From Gemmatimonadota bacterium (lineage in GTDB: Bacteria > Gemmatimonadota > Gemmatimonadetes > Gemmatimonadales > GWC2-71-9): a stretch of DNA of 49,490 bases. Location of the stretch: assembly GCA_003222085.1 (NCBI GenBank), contig QHUK01000045.1, forward strand, positions 1 through 49,490. The letters are read 5' to 3'. The translations under genes were made by a program, and so were the position numbers. The notes below the pieces were generated by a model, which searched no databases, was not told where the DNA came from, and saw only the letters and a list, made by a program, of their open reading frames with translations. Every line of letters begins with the position of its first letter. Positions within the stretch are counted from its first letter, which is position 1. Below are positions 34,073 to 43,224 of this stretch, piece by piece.

Positions 34073-34789
34073 GTGGCGCTCGCGTATCCTCGTGCCCTCC
34101 TCAAGATCTCGGGCGAGGCCTTCGCGGGCCCGCGCGGCGCCGGGGGAGGCATCGATTTTTCCTTCATCGATCACCTCGGGGACGAGCTCAAGCACGTTTC
34201 CGGAGTCGGCGTGCAGCTGGGCCTGGTCGTGGGCGGGGGCAACATCCTGCGCGGGACGGCGGCGAGCGAGCAGGGCATGGATCGCGTGTCCGCCGACTAT
34301 ATGGGCATGCTCGCCACCGTGATCAACGCCCTCGCCCTGCAGGACATCCTCGAGAAGAAGGGGGTCGACACGCGGGTGATGACGGCGATCCGCATGGAGG
34401 AGCTCGCCGAGCCCTACATCCGGCGCCGCGCGGTGCGGCATCTCGAGAAGGGCCGGATGGTCATCTTCGCGGGCGGGACGGGAAACCCGTACTTTTCCAC
34501 CGATACGGCGGCGGTGCTGCGCGCGCTCGAGATCGAGGCCAAGGTGCTCCTCAAGGCGACGAACGTGGACGGCGTCTACACCGCCGACCCGAAACAGGAC
34601 CCGAAGGCGAAGTTCCTGGCGGAGCTGTCGTTCCGGGACGCGCTCGTGAACGGCTACGCCGTCATGGACGCGAACGCCTTCGGCCTCTGCAAGGAGAACA
34701 AGCTGCCTATCGTCGTGTTCAACATCAACCAGCCCGGCGCGACGGCCAGGGTTCTCGCGGGCGAGCGCGTCGGCACGATCGTCCAATGA
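34073..34789 (+). CDS. pyrH: Uridylate kinase
   Basis: A 238-residue amino-acid-kinase-family UMP kinase that makes UDP. Motifs: [11 protein letters not shown] at the N-terminus, [43 protein letters not shown] and [14 protein letters not shown]. The GTG start directly abuts the tsf stop. The end overlaps frr by ATGA. The gene order tsf-pyrH-frr is the classical arrangement. Confidence 0.96.
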   Translation: MALAYPRALLKISGEAFAGPRGAGGGIDFSFIDHLGDELKHVSGVGVQLGLVVGGGNILRGTAASEQGMDRVSADYMGMLATVINALALQDILEKKGVDTRVMTAIRMEELAEPYIRRRAVRHLEKGRMVIFAGGTGNPYFSTDTAAVLRALEIEAKVLLKATNVDGVYTADPKQDPKAKFLAELSFRDALVNGYAVMDANAFGLCKENKLPIVVFNINQPGATARVLAGERVGTIVQ

Positions 34790-35352
34790 CGCCCACCACG
34801 CCGCTCCTCGCGGATCACGTCAAGCAGGCGAAGCACTCGATGGACAAGGCCGTGGACGCCGTGAAGCGGGAGTTCTCGACGGTCCGCACGGGAAAGGCGA
34901 CGACGGCGCTGCTGGACCTGGTGCGGGTGGAAGCCTACGGCAGCGAGATGCCGCTCAACCAGGTCGCCAACGTCGCGGCCCCCGAGCCGAAGCTGCTCAC
35001 CATACAGCCATGGGACAAGGCGCTCCTCAAAGCGGTGGAGAAGGCGATTCTCGCGTCCGATCTGGGACTCACCCCGTCCAACGACGGCAACCTCATCCGG
35101 ATCCCGCTCCCGCCGCTCACCGAAGAGCGGCGGCGGGAGCTGGTGAAGGTGGTGCACAAGTTCGCCGAAGAGGGCCGGGTGGCGGTGCGCCACGCGCGCA
35201 CCGAGGCGATCAGCAAGATCAAGAAGACGGAGCACGTCTCCGAAGATGAAAAGAAGCACACCGAGAAAGACGTACAGAAGCTGCACGACGATCATCTGCG
35301 ACAGGTGGACGAGGCGGTGAAGGCCAAGGAAGCGGAGATCATGGAGGTCTGA
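34786..35352 (+). CDS. frr: Ribosome recycling factor
   Basis: A 188-residue RRF that, with EF-G, splits post-termination ribosomes. The hinge-separated coiled coil is recognisable: [79 protein letters not shown] and the C-terminal helix. The ATG overlaps the pyrH stop (ATGA). uppS begins one base after its stop. Confidence 0.96.
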   Translation: MTPTTPLLADHVKQAKHSMDKAVDAVKREFSTVRTGKATTALLDLVRVEAYGSEMPLNQVANVAAPEPKLLTIQPWDKALLKAVEKAILASDLGLTPSNDGNLIRIPLPPLTEERRRELVKVVHKFAEEGRVAVRHARTEAISKIKKTEHVSEDEKKHTEKDVQKLHDDHLRQVDEAVKAKEAEIMEV

Positions 35353-35353
35353 G

Positions 35354-36094
35354 GTGGCGGACGAGCTGCTCTCTCAGATCCGTCTCAACGGGGCCGTGCC
35401 CCGCCACGTGGCCGTCATCATGGACGGCAACGGCCGCTGGGCGCGCGAGCGGAGCCTGCCCCGGCCGCTGGGCCACCGGGCGGGCATGAAGGCGGTGCGC
35501 GAGGCGGTGGAAGGCGCACTCGAAGCCGGCGTCGAGGTGCTCACGCTGTTCGCCTTCTCCGAAGAGAACTGGCAGCGCCCGGCGACCGAGATCTCGGCGC
35601 TGATGCAGCTGCTCGAGGAGTACATCGCGCGGGAAGTGGCGGAGCTGAAGGACCAGGGGGTGGCGGTCCACGTCCTGGGCGACCGCACCCGGCTCGCGCC
35701 CGGCGCCCGGGCGGCGGTGGAGCGCATCGAGGGGGAGACGCGCGACGGCGCGCGGCTGGCGCTCAACCTGTGCATCTCCTACTCCTCGCGCGGCGAGCTG
35801 GCCCGGGCGGCGCGCCTGCTCGCCGAGGAAGTGCTCAAGGGCGTCAAGCGGCTCGAAGACATCGATGAAGACGCGATCCGTGCCAAGCTCTACACGGCGC
35901 CGTGGAGCGACCCGGACCTGCTGATCCGGACATCCGGTGAATGCCGGCTCTCCAATTTCCTGCTGTGGCAGCTCGCCTACACCGAGCTGTACATCACGCC
36001 GGTCCTCTGGCCCGACGTCACGCGGCGCGACCTGTTCCAGGCCATCCTCGACTACCAGGGTCGGGAGCGGAGGTTCGGCCGGATCACCGCCTGA
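35354..36094 (+). CDS. uppS: Isoprenyl transferase (undecaprenyl diphosphate synthase)
   Basis: A 246-residue cis-prenyltransferase that builds the C55 lipid carrier for peptidoglycan and other envelope polymers. VAVIMDGNGRWARERSLPRPLGHRAGMKAV contains the catalytic Asp of MDGNGRWA. LTLFAFSEENWQRP, SYSSRGELARA and DPDLLIRTSGECRLSNFLLWQLAYTELY complete the family signature. The GTG start at 35354 lies one base after the frr stop. cdsA starts one base after its own stop. Confidence 0.96.
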   Translation: MADELLSQIRLNGAVPRHVAVIMDGNGRWARERSLPRPLGHRAGMKAVREAVEGALEAGVEVLTLFAFSEENWQRPATEISALMQLLEEYIAREVAELKDQGVAVHVLGDRTRLAPGARAAVERIEGETRDGARLALNLCISYSSRGELARAARLLAEEVLKGVKRLEDIDEDAIRAKLYTAPWSDPDLLIRTSGECRLSNFLLWQLAYTELYITPVLWPDVTRRDLFQAILDYQGRERRFGRITA

Positions 36095-36095
36095 C

Positions 36096-36947
36096 ATGTC
36101 TCGCAACCTGCTGGTACGCATCGCGGTCGCGGTCCCGGCCATCGCCGGGGCGGTGGTCGTGCTGTGGCTGGGCGGTTGGGTGCTCGCCGCCGTGCTGGCG
36201 GTGCTCGGCGTGCTCGGCACCGCCGAAGTGTACAGCTTCGCGAAGAAGCAAGGCATCGAGCCGCTGGAATGGGTGGGATTCCTCGCCGCCGCGGCCTGCC
36301 CGCTCGCCACCTACTGGGTAAAGACCGCCGCCGACTGGGAGCCGGTCGTGTACGCCGGCGCCGTCTGGCTGCTCCTGGGCCTGCTCGTCGCGGCCGCGCG
36401 CGGGCCGGCCCGCCATCCGCTCACGGCGCTCGCGGTCACCCTGTTCGGCCCGCTGTATGCGTCGACGCTGCTGTCGTTCATCGTGGCGATCCGGCACGGG
36501 CCTCATGCCGATGCGCACCCGCGCGGCTCCGTCGCCCTCGTCGTCATGCCGCTGGTCATCACCTGGGTGTGCGACACCTGCGCCATGGCGGTCGGGACGC
36601 TGGTCGGGGGGCGGCAGCTCGCCCCGGTCCTCTCGCCCCGAAAGACGTGGGCCGGCGCCGTCGGAGGGGTCGCCGGCGGCCTGGTCGCGGCGCTGGTATA
36701 CGGTCCGCTGGTGCTCGACCGCGTCGCCTTGCGGCTTGGCGTCTGGCAACTGGTGACGGTGGGGTTGGTGGTGGCGGTGGCCGCGCAGGTCGGAGACGTC
36801 GCCGAGTCGCTGTTCAAGCGCGAGGTCGGGGTCAAGGATTCCTCGTCCCTCATCCCAGGGCACGGCGGCGTGCTCGATCGCCTCGATGCGGTGTACTTCG
36901 TCGCCCCGGTCACGGCGGCGCTGTTCCGGTTGCTCGGCCTCGCATGA
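36096..36947 (+). CDS. cdsA: Phosphatidate cytidylyltransferase
   Basis: A 283-residue polytopic inner-membrane enzyme that makes CDP-diacylglycerol for phospholipid synthesis. About seven or eight hydrophobic helices are seen. The C-terminal CdsA signature is present as LSPRKTWAGAVGGVAGG followed by AQVGDVAESLFKREVGVKDSSSLIPGHGGVLDRLDAV, with the conserved Asp-rich metal site. The ATG at 36096 is two bases after the uppS stop TGA. The longer frame upstream overlaps uppS and was rejected. It overlaps dxr by ATGA. Confidence 0.95.
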   Translation: MSRNLLVRIAVAVPAIAGAVVVLWLGGWVLAAVLAVLGVLGTAEVYSFAKKQGIEPLEWVGFLAAAACPLATYWVKTAADWEPVVYAGAVWLLLGLLVAAARGPARHPLTALAVTLFGPLYASTLLSFIVAIRHGPHADAHPRGSVALVVMPLVITWVCDTCAMAVGTLVGGRQLAPVLSPRKTWAGAVGGVAGGLVAALVYGPLVLDRVALRLGVWQLVTVGLVVAVAAQVGDVAESLFKREVGVKDSSSLIPGHGGVLDRLDAVYFVAPVTAALFRLLGLA

Positions 36948-38077
36948 GCGTCGGCGTCGCGATCCTCGGATCTACCGGATCGATCGGCTGCTCGGCGCTC
37001 CAGGTCCTGGCGCGCCAGCGGGAGCGGTTCCGGGTCGTGGCGCTGACCGCGCATTCGAACGCCGACCTCCTGCAGCGACAGGCCACCGACTGGGCCCCAG
37101 GATACGTCGGGATCGTCAATGGCGGGAGGCGGGAGGCGGGAGGCGGGATGCGAACTGGTCCGGAATGCCTGGTCGAGGCCGCGACGCATCCCGATGTGCA
37201 GATCGTGGTGAATGCCATCGTCGGGGCGGCGGGGCTCGAGGCCACCCTGGCGGCGCTCCGCGCGGGGAAGCGCGTGGCGCTCGCCAACAAGGAGACGCTC
37301 GTGATGGCGGGCGAGCTCGTCACCCGGACCGCACGTGAGGGCGGTGGGGAGATCGTTCCGGTCGACTCGGAGCACAGCGCCGTGCTGCAGTGCATCACCG
37401 GGCGGCGCGCCGGGGAGCTGGCGCGGCTCATTCTCACGGCGTCGGGCGGGCCGTTCCGCACCTGGACCCCGGAGCGCGTGGCGGGTGCGACCGTGGACGA
37501 GGCGCTGCGCCATCCCACCTGGAAAATGGGAAAGAAGATCACCGTAGACTCTGCCAGCCTCGTGAACAAAGCCCTCGAGGTGATCGAAGCGCATTTCCTG
37601 TTCGGCCTGCCGTACGAGGGCGTGGACGTCGTGGTCCATCCCCAGTCGGTGGTGCACGCGTTCGTCGAATTCGTGGACGGGTCGGTCCTCGCCCAGGTCG
37701 GCTTTCCGACGATGGAGCTGCCGATCCTCTACGCCCTCACCCATCCCGACCGGGTGCCGGACGCCGGGGCGCGCCGCTTCGACCCGGTCGCGGCGGGTAC
37801 CCTCACCTTCGAGCCGGTGGCGGCGGGGCTGTACCCGGCGTACGGCCTCGGGCGCGCCGCCGCCCTCGTCGGTGGAACGGCAGCCACCACGTTCAACGCG
37901 GCGAACGAGGTGGCGGTGGAGCTGTTTCTCGAAGGGAAGATCCGGTTCGGTCGGATCGCGGAGACCATCGCGCGCGTGCTCGAGGGGCACCACGCGACCG
38001 CCGCCGCGTCGCTCGAGACGGTGCTCGCCGCGGATGCGGACGCGCGTCGCCTGGCGCGGGAGGCGGCGTGCTCCTGA
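36944..38077 (+). CDS. dxr: 1-Deoxy-D-xylulose 5-phosphate reductoisomerase
   Basis: A 377-residue MEP-pathway enzyme for isoprenoid precursors, a sensible neighbour for uppS. NADPH loop LGSTGSIGCSAL (8-19), LANKETLVMAGELV, VDSEHSAVLQC, TASGGPFR, HPTWKMGKKITVDSASLVNKALEVIEAHFLF and ANEVAVELFLEGKI are present. Residues 60-70 (GGRREAGGGMR) come from an in-frame GCGGGAG heptamer array between the Rossmann fold and the VNAIVGAAGLE segment. In other Dxr proteins this is a variable loop. The ATG overlaps cdsA (ATGA) and the gene's 3' end overlaps rseP by 10 bases. Confidence 0.95.
   Translation: MSVGVAILGSTGSIGCSALQVLARQRERFRVVALTAHSNADLLQRQATDWAPGYVGIVNGGRREAGGGMRTGPECLVEAATHPDVQIVVNAIVGAAGLEATLAALRAGKRVALANKETLVMAGELVTRTAREGGGEIVPVDSEHSAVLQCITGRRAGELARLILTASGGPFRTWTPERVAGATVDEALRHPTWKMGKKITVDSASLVNKALEVIEAHFLFGLPYEGVDVVVHPQSVVHAFVEFVDGSVLAQVGFPTMELPILYALTHPDRVPDAGARRFDPVAAGTLTFEPVAAGLYPAYGLGRAAALVGGTAATTFNAANEVAVELFLEGKIRFGRIAETIARVLEGHHATAAASLETVLAADADARRLAREAACS
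37122..37152 (+). repeat. Heptamer array (GCGGGAG type) inside dxr
   Basis: Three GCGGGAG units, one GCGGGAT and a final GCG lie head to tail in the dxr reading frame. GGG runs separated by 4 bases give a G-quadruplex pattern on the coding strand. Confidence 0.82.
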
Positions 38078-39429
38078 CGCTGGCCGCGCTCGCGGTGGTC
38101 CTCGGCCCGCTGATCTTCGTGCACGAGCTGGGCCACTTCCTCGCCGCGAAGGCCGTGGGGATTCAGGTGTTGCGGTTCTCGATCGGCTTCGGGCGGCCGA
38201 TTTTCGGCTGGCGGCGCGGTGAGACCGAGTACTGGCTCTCCTGGCTCCCGCTCGGCGGCTACGTGAAGATGGCCGGGCTCGAAGACGAGGGCGTGGCCGG
38301 CGGCGTCGAAGGCGGGAAGTCCGACGTCCCGATCGACCCGGCGCGCGCCTTCGACCGCCAGCCCGTGTGGAAACGGACGATCGTGATCCTCGCGGGCGTC
38401 ACGATGAACGCCGTGTTCGCGTTCCTCATCTACTCCGGTCTCGCCGCGACGACGGGCGCGCCCGAGCTCGCCAGCACGGAGATCGACTCGGTCGCGGCCC
38501 ACGCGCTGCCGCCCGGGACCGAGGCGCTCGGGCGCCTCAGGTTCGGCGACCGGATCGTGCGGGTGAACGGAGACACCATCCGTTCGTGGAACGCCCTCCT
38601 CGACCACCTGCTGGCGGGCCCTACGACGTTGCGGTTCGAGGTTGGGGGCCGGCCCGAGCCCATCGTCGTGCACCTGCCCGACGGTGGGCTGTCCACCCGG
38701 CAGACCCTGGCCCAGGCGTTGACCCGCCTCGACCCGCCGCGGCTGGGCATCGTGGAGCCGGGCCGGCCGGCGATCCGGGCGGGCCTCCGACCCGGGGACG
38801 TTCTCGTGCGGGCCAACGGCGATACGCTGCGGTCCTGGAGCGCGGTGCTGCACACGGTGTGGAATAGCCCCGCCAAACCGGTGCGCTTCGACGTGCTGCG
38901 CGACGGACAGATCGTACAGGTGACGGTAGTTCCCGAGAGCAAGGTCGAGACGGACAGCGCGTCCCCGCGGCCCCCCGTGTACGGCGCGATCGGGGCGGCG
39001 CCGAATCCGCCCACCATCCACGTGCGGGAGCCGCTCGGTCGCGCCCTGGCATCGGGGTTCCAGGAGACGTGGGGCCGGGGCCAGGTGGTGCTCGGGTTCC
39101 TGAAGGGCCTCGTGCTGCGCCAGACCTCGTTCCGAGAGGTCGGGGGCATCATCACCGTCGGCCAGATCTCGGGGCAAGTCGCGCGCCTGGGGCTCGACTG
39201 GCTCCTCACGTTCGTGGCGTTCTTTTCGATCAACCTGGCGATTCTCAATCTGCTGCCCATTCCGATCCTGGACGGCGGGCAGCTCATGTTCCTCATCGCC
39301 GAGGCCGTGCGCGGAAGGCCGTTGTCGCGCGAGCTGCGGACCCGGCTCAGCAACGTGGGGTTCTTCCTGCTGGTCGTCCTCATGATTCTCGCGCTCACCA
39401 ACGATGCCCTCCGTATCCTCCCCCGTTAA
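38068..39429 (+). CDS. rseP: Site-2 protease RseP, M50 family, with two PDZ domains
   Basis: A 453-residue intramembrane zinc metalloprotease that cuts transmembrane anti-sigma factors and leftover signal peptides. HELGH (19-23) in the first helix holds two zinc ligands and the catalytic Glu. LDGG in PIPILDGGQLMFLI near the C-terminus supplies the third ligand region. Two PDZ-like segments lie between (around GRLRFGDRIVRVNGDTIRSW and AGLRPGDVLVRANGDTLRSW). The GTG start (38068) overlaps dxr by 10 bases, and the hydrophobic first helix begins immediately. It lies in the usual place after cdsA-dxr. Confidence 0.94.
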   Translation: MLLTLAALAVVLGPLIFVHELGHFLAAKAVGIQVLRFSIGFGRPIFGWRRGETEYWLSWLPLGGYVKMAGLEDEGVAGGVEGGKSDVPIDPARAFDRQPVWKRTIVILAGVTMNAVFAFLIYSGLAATTGAPELASTEIDSVAAHALPPGTEALGRLRFGDRIVRVNGDTIRSWNALLDHLLAGPTTLRFEVGGRPEPIVVHLPDGGLSTRQTLAQALTRLDPPRLGIVEPGRPAIRAGLRPGDVLVRANGDTLRSWSAVLHTVWNSPAKPVRFDVLRDGQIVQVTVVPESKVETDSASPRPPVYGAIGAAPNPPTIHVREPLGRALASGFQETWGRGQVVLGFLKGLVLRQTSFREVGGIITVGQISGQVARLGLDWLLTFVAFFSINLAILNLLPIPILDGGQLMFLIAEAVRGRPLSRELRTRLSNVGFFLLVVLMILALTNDALRILPR

Positions 39430-39835
39430 GGTCGCGCTGGAGAGCTACGTGGCAGGCCGCCTGAAGGCGGAGCGGCTTGTTATCGCCGTGTCCGCGGAGT
39501 ACTACCGGGAGGCGAGAGACGGGAGGCGGGAGGCCCTGCAGCCCTTGATCGACGTGATCGATCGCGCGTCGCCGGGGATCGTCGAGCTGGGGACTGCGCC
39601 GGGTGGCTCGGGCTTCGAGATCAGGCTCGCTGAGCGGCCGTTCCCGAAGCAGTACCAGGCGGAGCTGCGGCGGGCGGCGGAGGCGGTGCTGTCGGGAGGC
39701 GGGATGCGGGATGCGGGATGGGTGCAGGACACGGAAGCCACGCATCCCGCATCTCGCATCCCGCATCTCGCGTCCCGCATCTCGCATCTCGTGTCGTGGA
39801 TCCGGTCGCTATTCCGCGGCTCGGCGTCAGCCTGA
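39404..39835 (+). CDS. Small hypothetical protein with repeat-derived C-terminus
   Basis: A 143-residue protein starting inside the end of rseP (26-base overlap, ATG 39404). The first 95 residues or so look like a real small domain (KVALESYVAGRLKAERLVIAVSAEYYREARDG..EALQPLIDVIDRA, then VELGTAPGGSGFEIRLAERPFPKQYQAELRRAAEAVL), though I do not recognise a family. From residue 98 the sequence (GGGMRDAG..., then SRIPHLASRISHL) is simply the translation of a heptamer hairpin element. A second array (39507-39534) encodes part of the first domain. The last 9 bases overlap the convergent kinase gene. The function is unknown. Confidence 0.6.
   Translation: MPSVSSPVKVALESYVAGRLKAERLVIAVSAEYYREARDGRREALQPLIDVIDRASPGIVELGTAPGGSGFEIRLAERPFPKQYQAELRRAAEAVLSGGGMRDAGWVQDTEATHPASRIPHLASRISHLVSWIRSLFRGSASA
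39507..39534 (+). repeat. Heptamer array (GGGAGGC type) in the small hypothetical gene
   Basis: Four units, GGGAGGC, GAGAGAC, GGGAGGC and GGGAGGC, span 28 bases and encode part of REARDGRREA in frame. Confidence 0.72.
39699..39791. repeat. Heptamer hairpin element (GCGGGAT / ATCCCGC)
   Basis: The left arm GCGGGATGCGGGATGCGGGA and two more bases (39699-39720) pairs with 39743-39764 at 21 of 22 positions around a 22-base loop. The right side continues with further units (CATCTCG, CATCCCG) to about 39791. The element is inside a reading frame and forms the C-terminus of the small hypothetical protein. Confidence 0.85.
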
Positions 39836-40714
39836 CCACCACTCCCGCCAGCGCGCCAGCAACCCCGTCGGCCGTTTGCCGTGCACCTCCGCGAGATCGG
39901 CGAGCAGCGCCGCCGCATCCGGGTAGCGGTCATCCGGGTGTTTCGCGAGGCACTTCATGACCACGCGCTCGAATCGTCGGGAGAGCTCGGGACGCTTCCT
40001 CCGGAGTGAGGGCGGTGAAGCCTCCACGTGCATCCGCGCCAGGGAGAACCAGTCGGGCGAGGTGAAGGGGACCTCGCCCGTCGCTGCCTTGAAGAGGGTG
40101 ACGCCCAGGGCGTAGAAATCGAGCCGCGCGTCGAGCGGTCGCCCCTGCGCCTGCTCGGGCGAGAGGTACTGCGGCGTTCCGATGGTCATGTTCACGCCGG
40201 TGGAGGCGACGTAGCCCGACACGGCTCGCGCGATGCCGAAGTCCGAGAGGACGCCGCGGCCGTCCCGGTGGATGAGGATGTTGTCGGGCTTCAAATCGCG
40301 GTGGATCACGCCCTGGCCGTGGGCGAACTGGAGGGCCCGTGCCACGTCGCCCGCCAGGCGCACGATGTCGGCCTCGGGTAGCGGGCCCTCGCGCTCGAGC
40401 CGCGCGGCCAGCGAGTCGGCGCACAGGTCCATCGCGAAGTAGACGAAGCTCCCGGAGCGCGCCACGAAGCGGATGCGGATGATGTTCGGGTGCTGGAGCT
40501 TCGCGGCGGTTTCGGCTTCGTTCCGGAACCGGCTCTCGAACTGGGGGTCGCCGGCGTAGCGCGGCATGAGGACCTTGACGGCGACCGGGCTCCCATCCAG
40601 CTCACGACCCGCGAACACCCAGGCGAAGCCGCCCTGGCCCAGCAGACGCACGAGATCGTAGGGGCCGACGGTGCGGCCCAGAAGGTCGGTGGGCGCTGGG
40701 GGCGCGTGGGTCAC
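39827..40714 (-). CDS. Soluble Ser/Thr protein kinase (minimal kinase domain)
   Basis: A 295-residue Hanks-type kinase with essentially only the catalytic domain. LLGQGGFAWVF (24-34), Lys47 in VAVKVL, HRDLKPDNIL with Asp140, SDFGIAR with Asp158, GTPQYLSPEQAQGR and a DFYALGVTLF helix are all present. There is no transmembrane helix or sensor domain, so it is cytoplasmic. The GTG start (40714-40712) lies in the divergent spacer with rpsO. Its 3' end overlaps the small hypothetical gene by 9 bases (convergent). Substrates are not evident. Proximity to rpsO-pnp may be accidental. Confidence 0.92.
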   Translation of the reverse strand: MTHAPPAPTDLLGRTVGPYDLVRLLGQGGFAWVFAGRELDGSPVAVKVLMPRYAGDPQFESRFRNEAETAAKLQHPNIIRIRFVARSGSFVYFAMDLCADSLAARLEREGPLPEADIVRLAGDVARALQFAHGQGVIHRDLKPDNILIHRDGRGVLSDFGIARAVSGYVASTGVNMTIGTPQYLSPEQAQGRPLDARLDFYALGVTLFKAATGEVPFTSPDWFSLARMHVEASPPSLRRKRPELSRRFERVVMKCLAKHPDDRYPDAAALLADLAEVHGKRPTGLLARWREWWSG

Positions 40715-40720
40715 GAGGGC

Positions 40721-40749
40721 TTTACAAACCGGTGTCGGCGGTCTAAGTT
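40721..40749 (+). promoter_or_regulatory. Predicted promoter for rpsO-pnp
   Basis: TTTACA (40721-40726) and TAAGTT (40744-40749) are separated by 17 bases, 33 bases before the rpsO ATG. The spacer is shared with the divergent kinase gene. Confidence 0.5.
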
Positions 40750-40782
40750 ACTGCGCTCTCAACAATTAGGGAACCGGATCAG

Positions 40783-41040
40783 ATGTACGACAAGACGACG
40801 CCGGTCAGGAAGTACGGGCGGCACGAGGGCGACACGGGGTCCACCCCGGTCCAGATCGCGCTGCTCACCGAGCGGATCAACAGCCTCACCGATCACTTCC
40901 GGGTGCACGCCAAGGACTTTCACGGGCAGCGCGGCTTGTTGAGAATGGTCTCACAGCGCCGTCGCCTGCTCGAGTACCTGAAGCGCGCCGACCTGGAACG
41001 GTATCGGCAGCTCATCGAAGAGCTGGGTCTCCGCCATTAA
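40783..41040 (+). CDS. rpsO: 30S ribosomal protein S15
   Basis: An 85-residue four-helix ribosomal protein. [53 protein letters not shown] is near the S15 consensus, including the rRNA-contacting HxxDxHxxRGL region. The length is standard. It is followed by a strong hairpin and pnp, the conserved rpsO-pnp order, in which pnp expression usually depends on read-through and RNA processing between the genes. Confidence 0.97.
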   Translation: MYDKTTPVRKYGRHEGDTGSTPVQIALLTERINSLTDHFRVHAKDFHGQRGLLRMVSQRRRLLEYLKRADLERYRQLIEELGLRH

Positions 41041-41059
41041 TACCGCTGGCGTCGCGTGG

Positions 41060-41100
41060 GGCGCCCCGGAAGAGCACCGGGGCGCCGCGCGCATTTCTTT
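41060..41100 (+). terminator. Terminator hairpin between rpsO and pnp
   Basis: A 10-base perfect stem, GGCGCCCCGG (41060-41069) with CCGGGGCGCC (41077-41086), closes a 7-base loop and is followed after 7 bases by a T-rich ATTTCTTT. It lies 19 bases after the rpsO stop, as the t1 terminator does in E. coli, and probably allows partial read-through into pnp. Confidence 0.72.
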
Positions 41101-41118
41101 GTGCTCTAGACAGGCAAT

Positions 41119-43224
41119 ATGGTGAAACACGTAGAACGCAACTTCGCGGGCCGCGCTCTGAAGCTCGAGGCGGGCCGCCTGGCCAAACAGGCCGCGGGCT
41201 CCTGCCTCCTGCAGTTCGGGGAGACGGTCGTGCTCGCCACCGTCACGGTGTCGGACAACGTCTCGACCCTCCCGTTCTTTCCCCTGACCGTCGAATACCG
41301 CGAGAAAGCCTACGCCGCCGGGAAGATCCCCGGCGGTTTCTTGAAGCGGGAAGGCCGGCCCTCGGACGAGGAGATCCTCGCGGCGCGGGTGATCGACCGC
41401 TCGGTACGGCCGCTGTTCCCGGAAGGGTTCAAGAACGAGGTCCAGGTCTTCGTGTACGTCCTCTCGGCAGACCAGGAGAACGACGCCGACGTCCTGGGCC
41501 TGACGGCCGCCTCGGCCGCGCTGACCATGTCCAAGGTGCCGTGGAACGGCCCGATCGCCGCGGTGCGGGTGGGGCGGATGGAAGGCGCCTGGATCTTGAA
41601 TCCCACATTCCAGCAGCTCGAGTTCTCCGACGTGGACATGGTGGTATCCGGCTCGAAGGATTCGATCGTCATGGTGGAGGGCGGGGCGCTCGAGCTGACC
41701 GAGGCCGAGATCGTGAAAGGCCTTGAGGTGGCGCACAAGGGCATCCGGGAGCTGCTGGATGCGGCGAACGAGCTGGTGGCCGACATGCGGCAGCCCAAGA
41801 TGGAATGGACCAAGGTCGAGCCGCCGGCGGAGCTGGTGGCGCGGGTGAAGCAGCTGGCGGAGGCCCGGGTGTCCGAGGCGCTCAAGCTGCCGGAGAAGTC
41901 CGAGCGGGCCCAGGCGCTCGCCGCCCTGAAGGCCACGATCCAGGACGAGCTCGCGGCCGAGTTCCCCGAGAACGTGAAGGACGTCGCCAACGTGATCGAG
42001 GAAATCGAATACCGCACGATGCGCGAGCAGGTCCTGGCGCACGGCGAGCGGGTGGACGGGCGGGACTTGGACACGGTGCGGCCGATCAGCTGTGAGGTGG
42101 GCGTGCTGCCGCGCACACACGGCTCCGCGCTGTTCACGCGCGGCCAGACCCAGGCGCTGGTGTCGGTAACCCTCGGCACGACGCGGGACGAGCAGCGGAT
42201 TGACTCAATCGACGTGGCGCAAGAGACCACGAAGTCGTTCATGCTGCACTACAACTTCCCGCCGTTCTCGACTGGCGAAGTGAAGCCGATCCGCGGGACC
42301 TCACGCCGCGAGGTAGGACACGGGGCGCTGGCCGAGCGGGCGCTGCAGGCGCTGCTCCCGCCGTACGACCAGTTTCCCTATACCCTCCGCATCGTCTCCG
42401 ACATCCTCGAATCGAACGGCTCGTCGTCCATGGCCACGGTGTGCGGCGGCTCGCTGGCGCTGTTCGATGCCGGGGTCCCGATGACGGCCGCGTGCGCCGG
42501 CGTCGCGATGGGGCTCATCAAGGAAGCCGATCGGGTGGCGGTGCTCACCGACATCCTGGGCACCGAAGACGCCCTGGGCGACATGGACTTCAAGGTCGCG
42601 GGCACGCGCCAGGGCGTCACGTCGATCCAGATGGACATCAAGATCATGGGCCTCGACTTCAAGATCATCGCCGAGGCGCTCGAGAAGGCGAAGCAGGCGC
42701 GGCTGCACATCCTCGACATCATGGATCAGGCGATCCCGAAGCCGCGCTCGGAGCTGTCCAAGTACGCGCCGCGCATCATCACGATCCAGATCCGGCCGGA
42801 CAAGATCGGCGACCTGATCGGCCCCAAGGGCAAGACCATCCGGGGCATCCAGGAGCAGACCGGCGCCGAGATCAACGTGGACGACAACGGCCTAGTCACC
42901 ATTTCCGCGGTGGGCGAAGGCGGCGAGCGGGCGCGCGACATGGTGCAGGCGCTGGTGCAGGAGCCCGAGGTGGGCAAGATCTACGAGGGCGTCGTGAAGA
43001 GCACCACGGCGTTCGGTGCGTTCATCGAGATCCTGCCGGGAGTCGAGGGGTTGCTCCATATCTCGGAGCTGCAGCACGGCCGCACCGAGCGCACCGAAGA
43101 CGTGGTGAAGAAGGGCGACCACGTGCGGGTGAAGCTGCTCGAGGTGGACGAGCGGGGGCGGATGCGCCTCTCCCGCAAGGCGCTGCTCGAGAAGCCGGAG
43201 GCGGCGCCGGCGCGCTCACACTGA
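41119..43224 (+). CDS. pnp: Polyribonucleotide nucleotidyltransferase (PNPase)
   Basis: A 701-residue phosphorolytic 3'-5' exoribonuclease. The first RNase PH core (about 1-220) has GETVVLATV and FPLTVEYREKAYAAGKIPGGFLKREGRPSDEEIL. An all-helical linker follows. The second, catalytic PH core (about 310-540) has RTHGSALFTRGQTQALV, then GSSSMATVCGGSLALFDAGVP and GDMDFKVAGT. The KH domain with DLIGPKGKTIRGI follows near 560, and a C-terminal S1 domain near 620 (EGVVKSTTAFGAFIEILPGVEGLLHISEL). All domains are complete. It overlaps the peptidase gene by one base (TGATG). Confidence 0.97.
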   Translation: MVKHVERNFAGRALKLEAGRLAKQAAGSCLLQFGETVVLATVTVSDNVSTLPFFPLTVEYREKAYAAGKIPGGFLKREGRPSDEEILAARVIDRSVRPLFPEGFKNEVQVFVYVLSADQENDADVLGLTAASAALTMSKVPWNGPIAAVRVGRMEGAWILNPTFQQLEFSDVDMVVSGSKDSIVMVEGGALELTEAEIVKGLEVAHKGIRELLDAANELVADMRQPKMEWTKVEPPAELVARVKQLAEARVSEALKLPEKSERAQALAALKATIQDELAAEFPENVKDVANVIEEIEYRTMREQVLAHGERVDGRDLDTVRPISCEVGVLPRTHGSALFTRGQTQALVSVTLGTTRDEQRIDSIDVAQETTKSFMLHYNFPPFSTGEVKPIRGTSRREVGHGALAERALQALLPPYDQFPYTLRIVSDILESNGSSSMATVCGGSLALFDAGVPMTAACAGVAMGLIKEADRVAVLTDILGTEDALGDMDFKVAGTRQGVTSIQMDIKIMGLDFKIIAEALEKAKQARLHILDIMDQAIPKPRSELSKYAPRIITIQIRPDKIGDLIGPKGKTIRGIQEQTGAEINVDDNGLVTISAVGEGGERARDMVQALVQEPEVGKIYEGVVKSTTAFGAFIEILPGVEGLLHISELQHGRTERTEDVVKKGDHVRVKLLEVDERGRMRLSRKALLEKPEAAPARSH

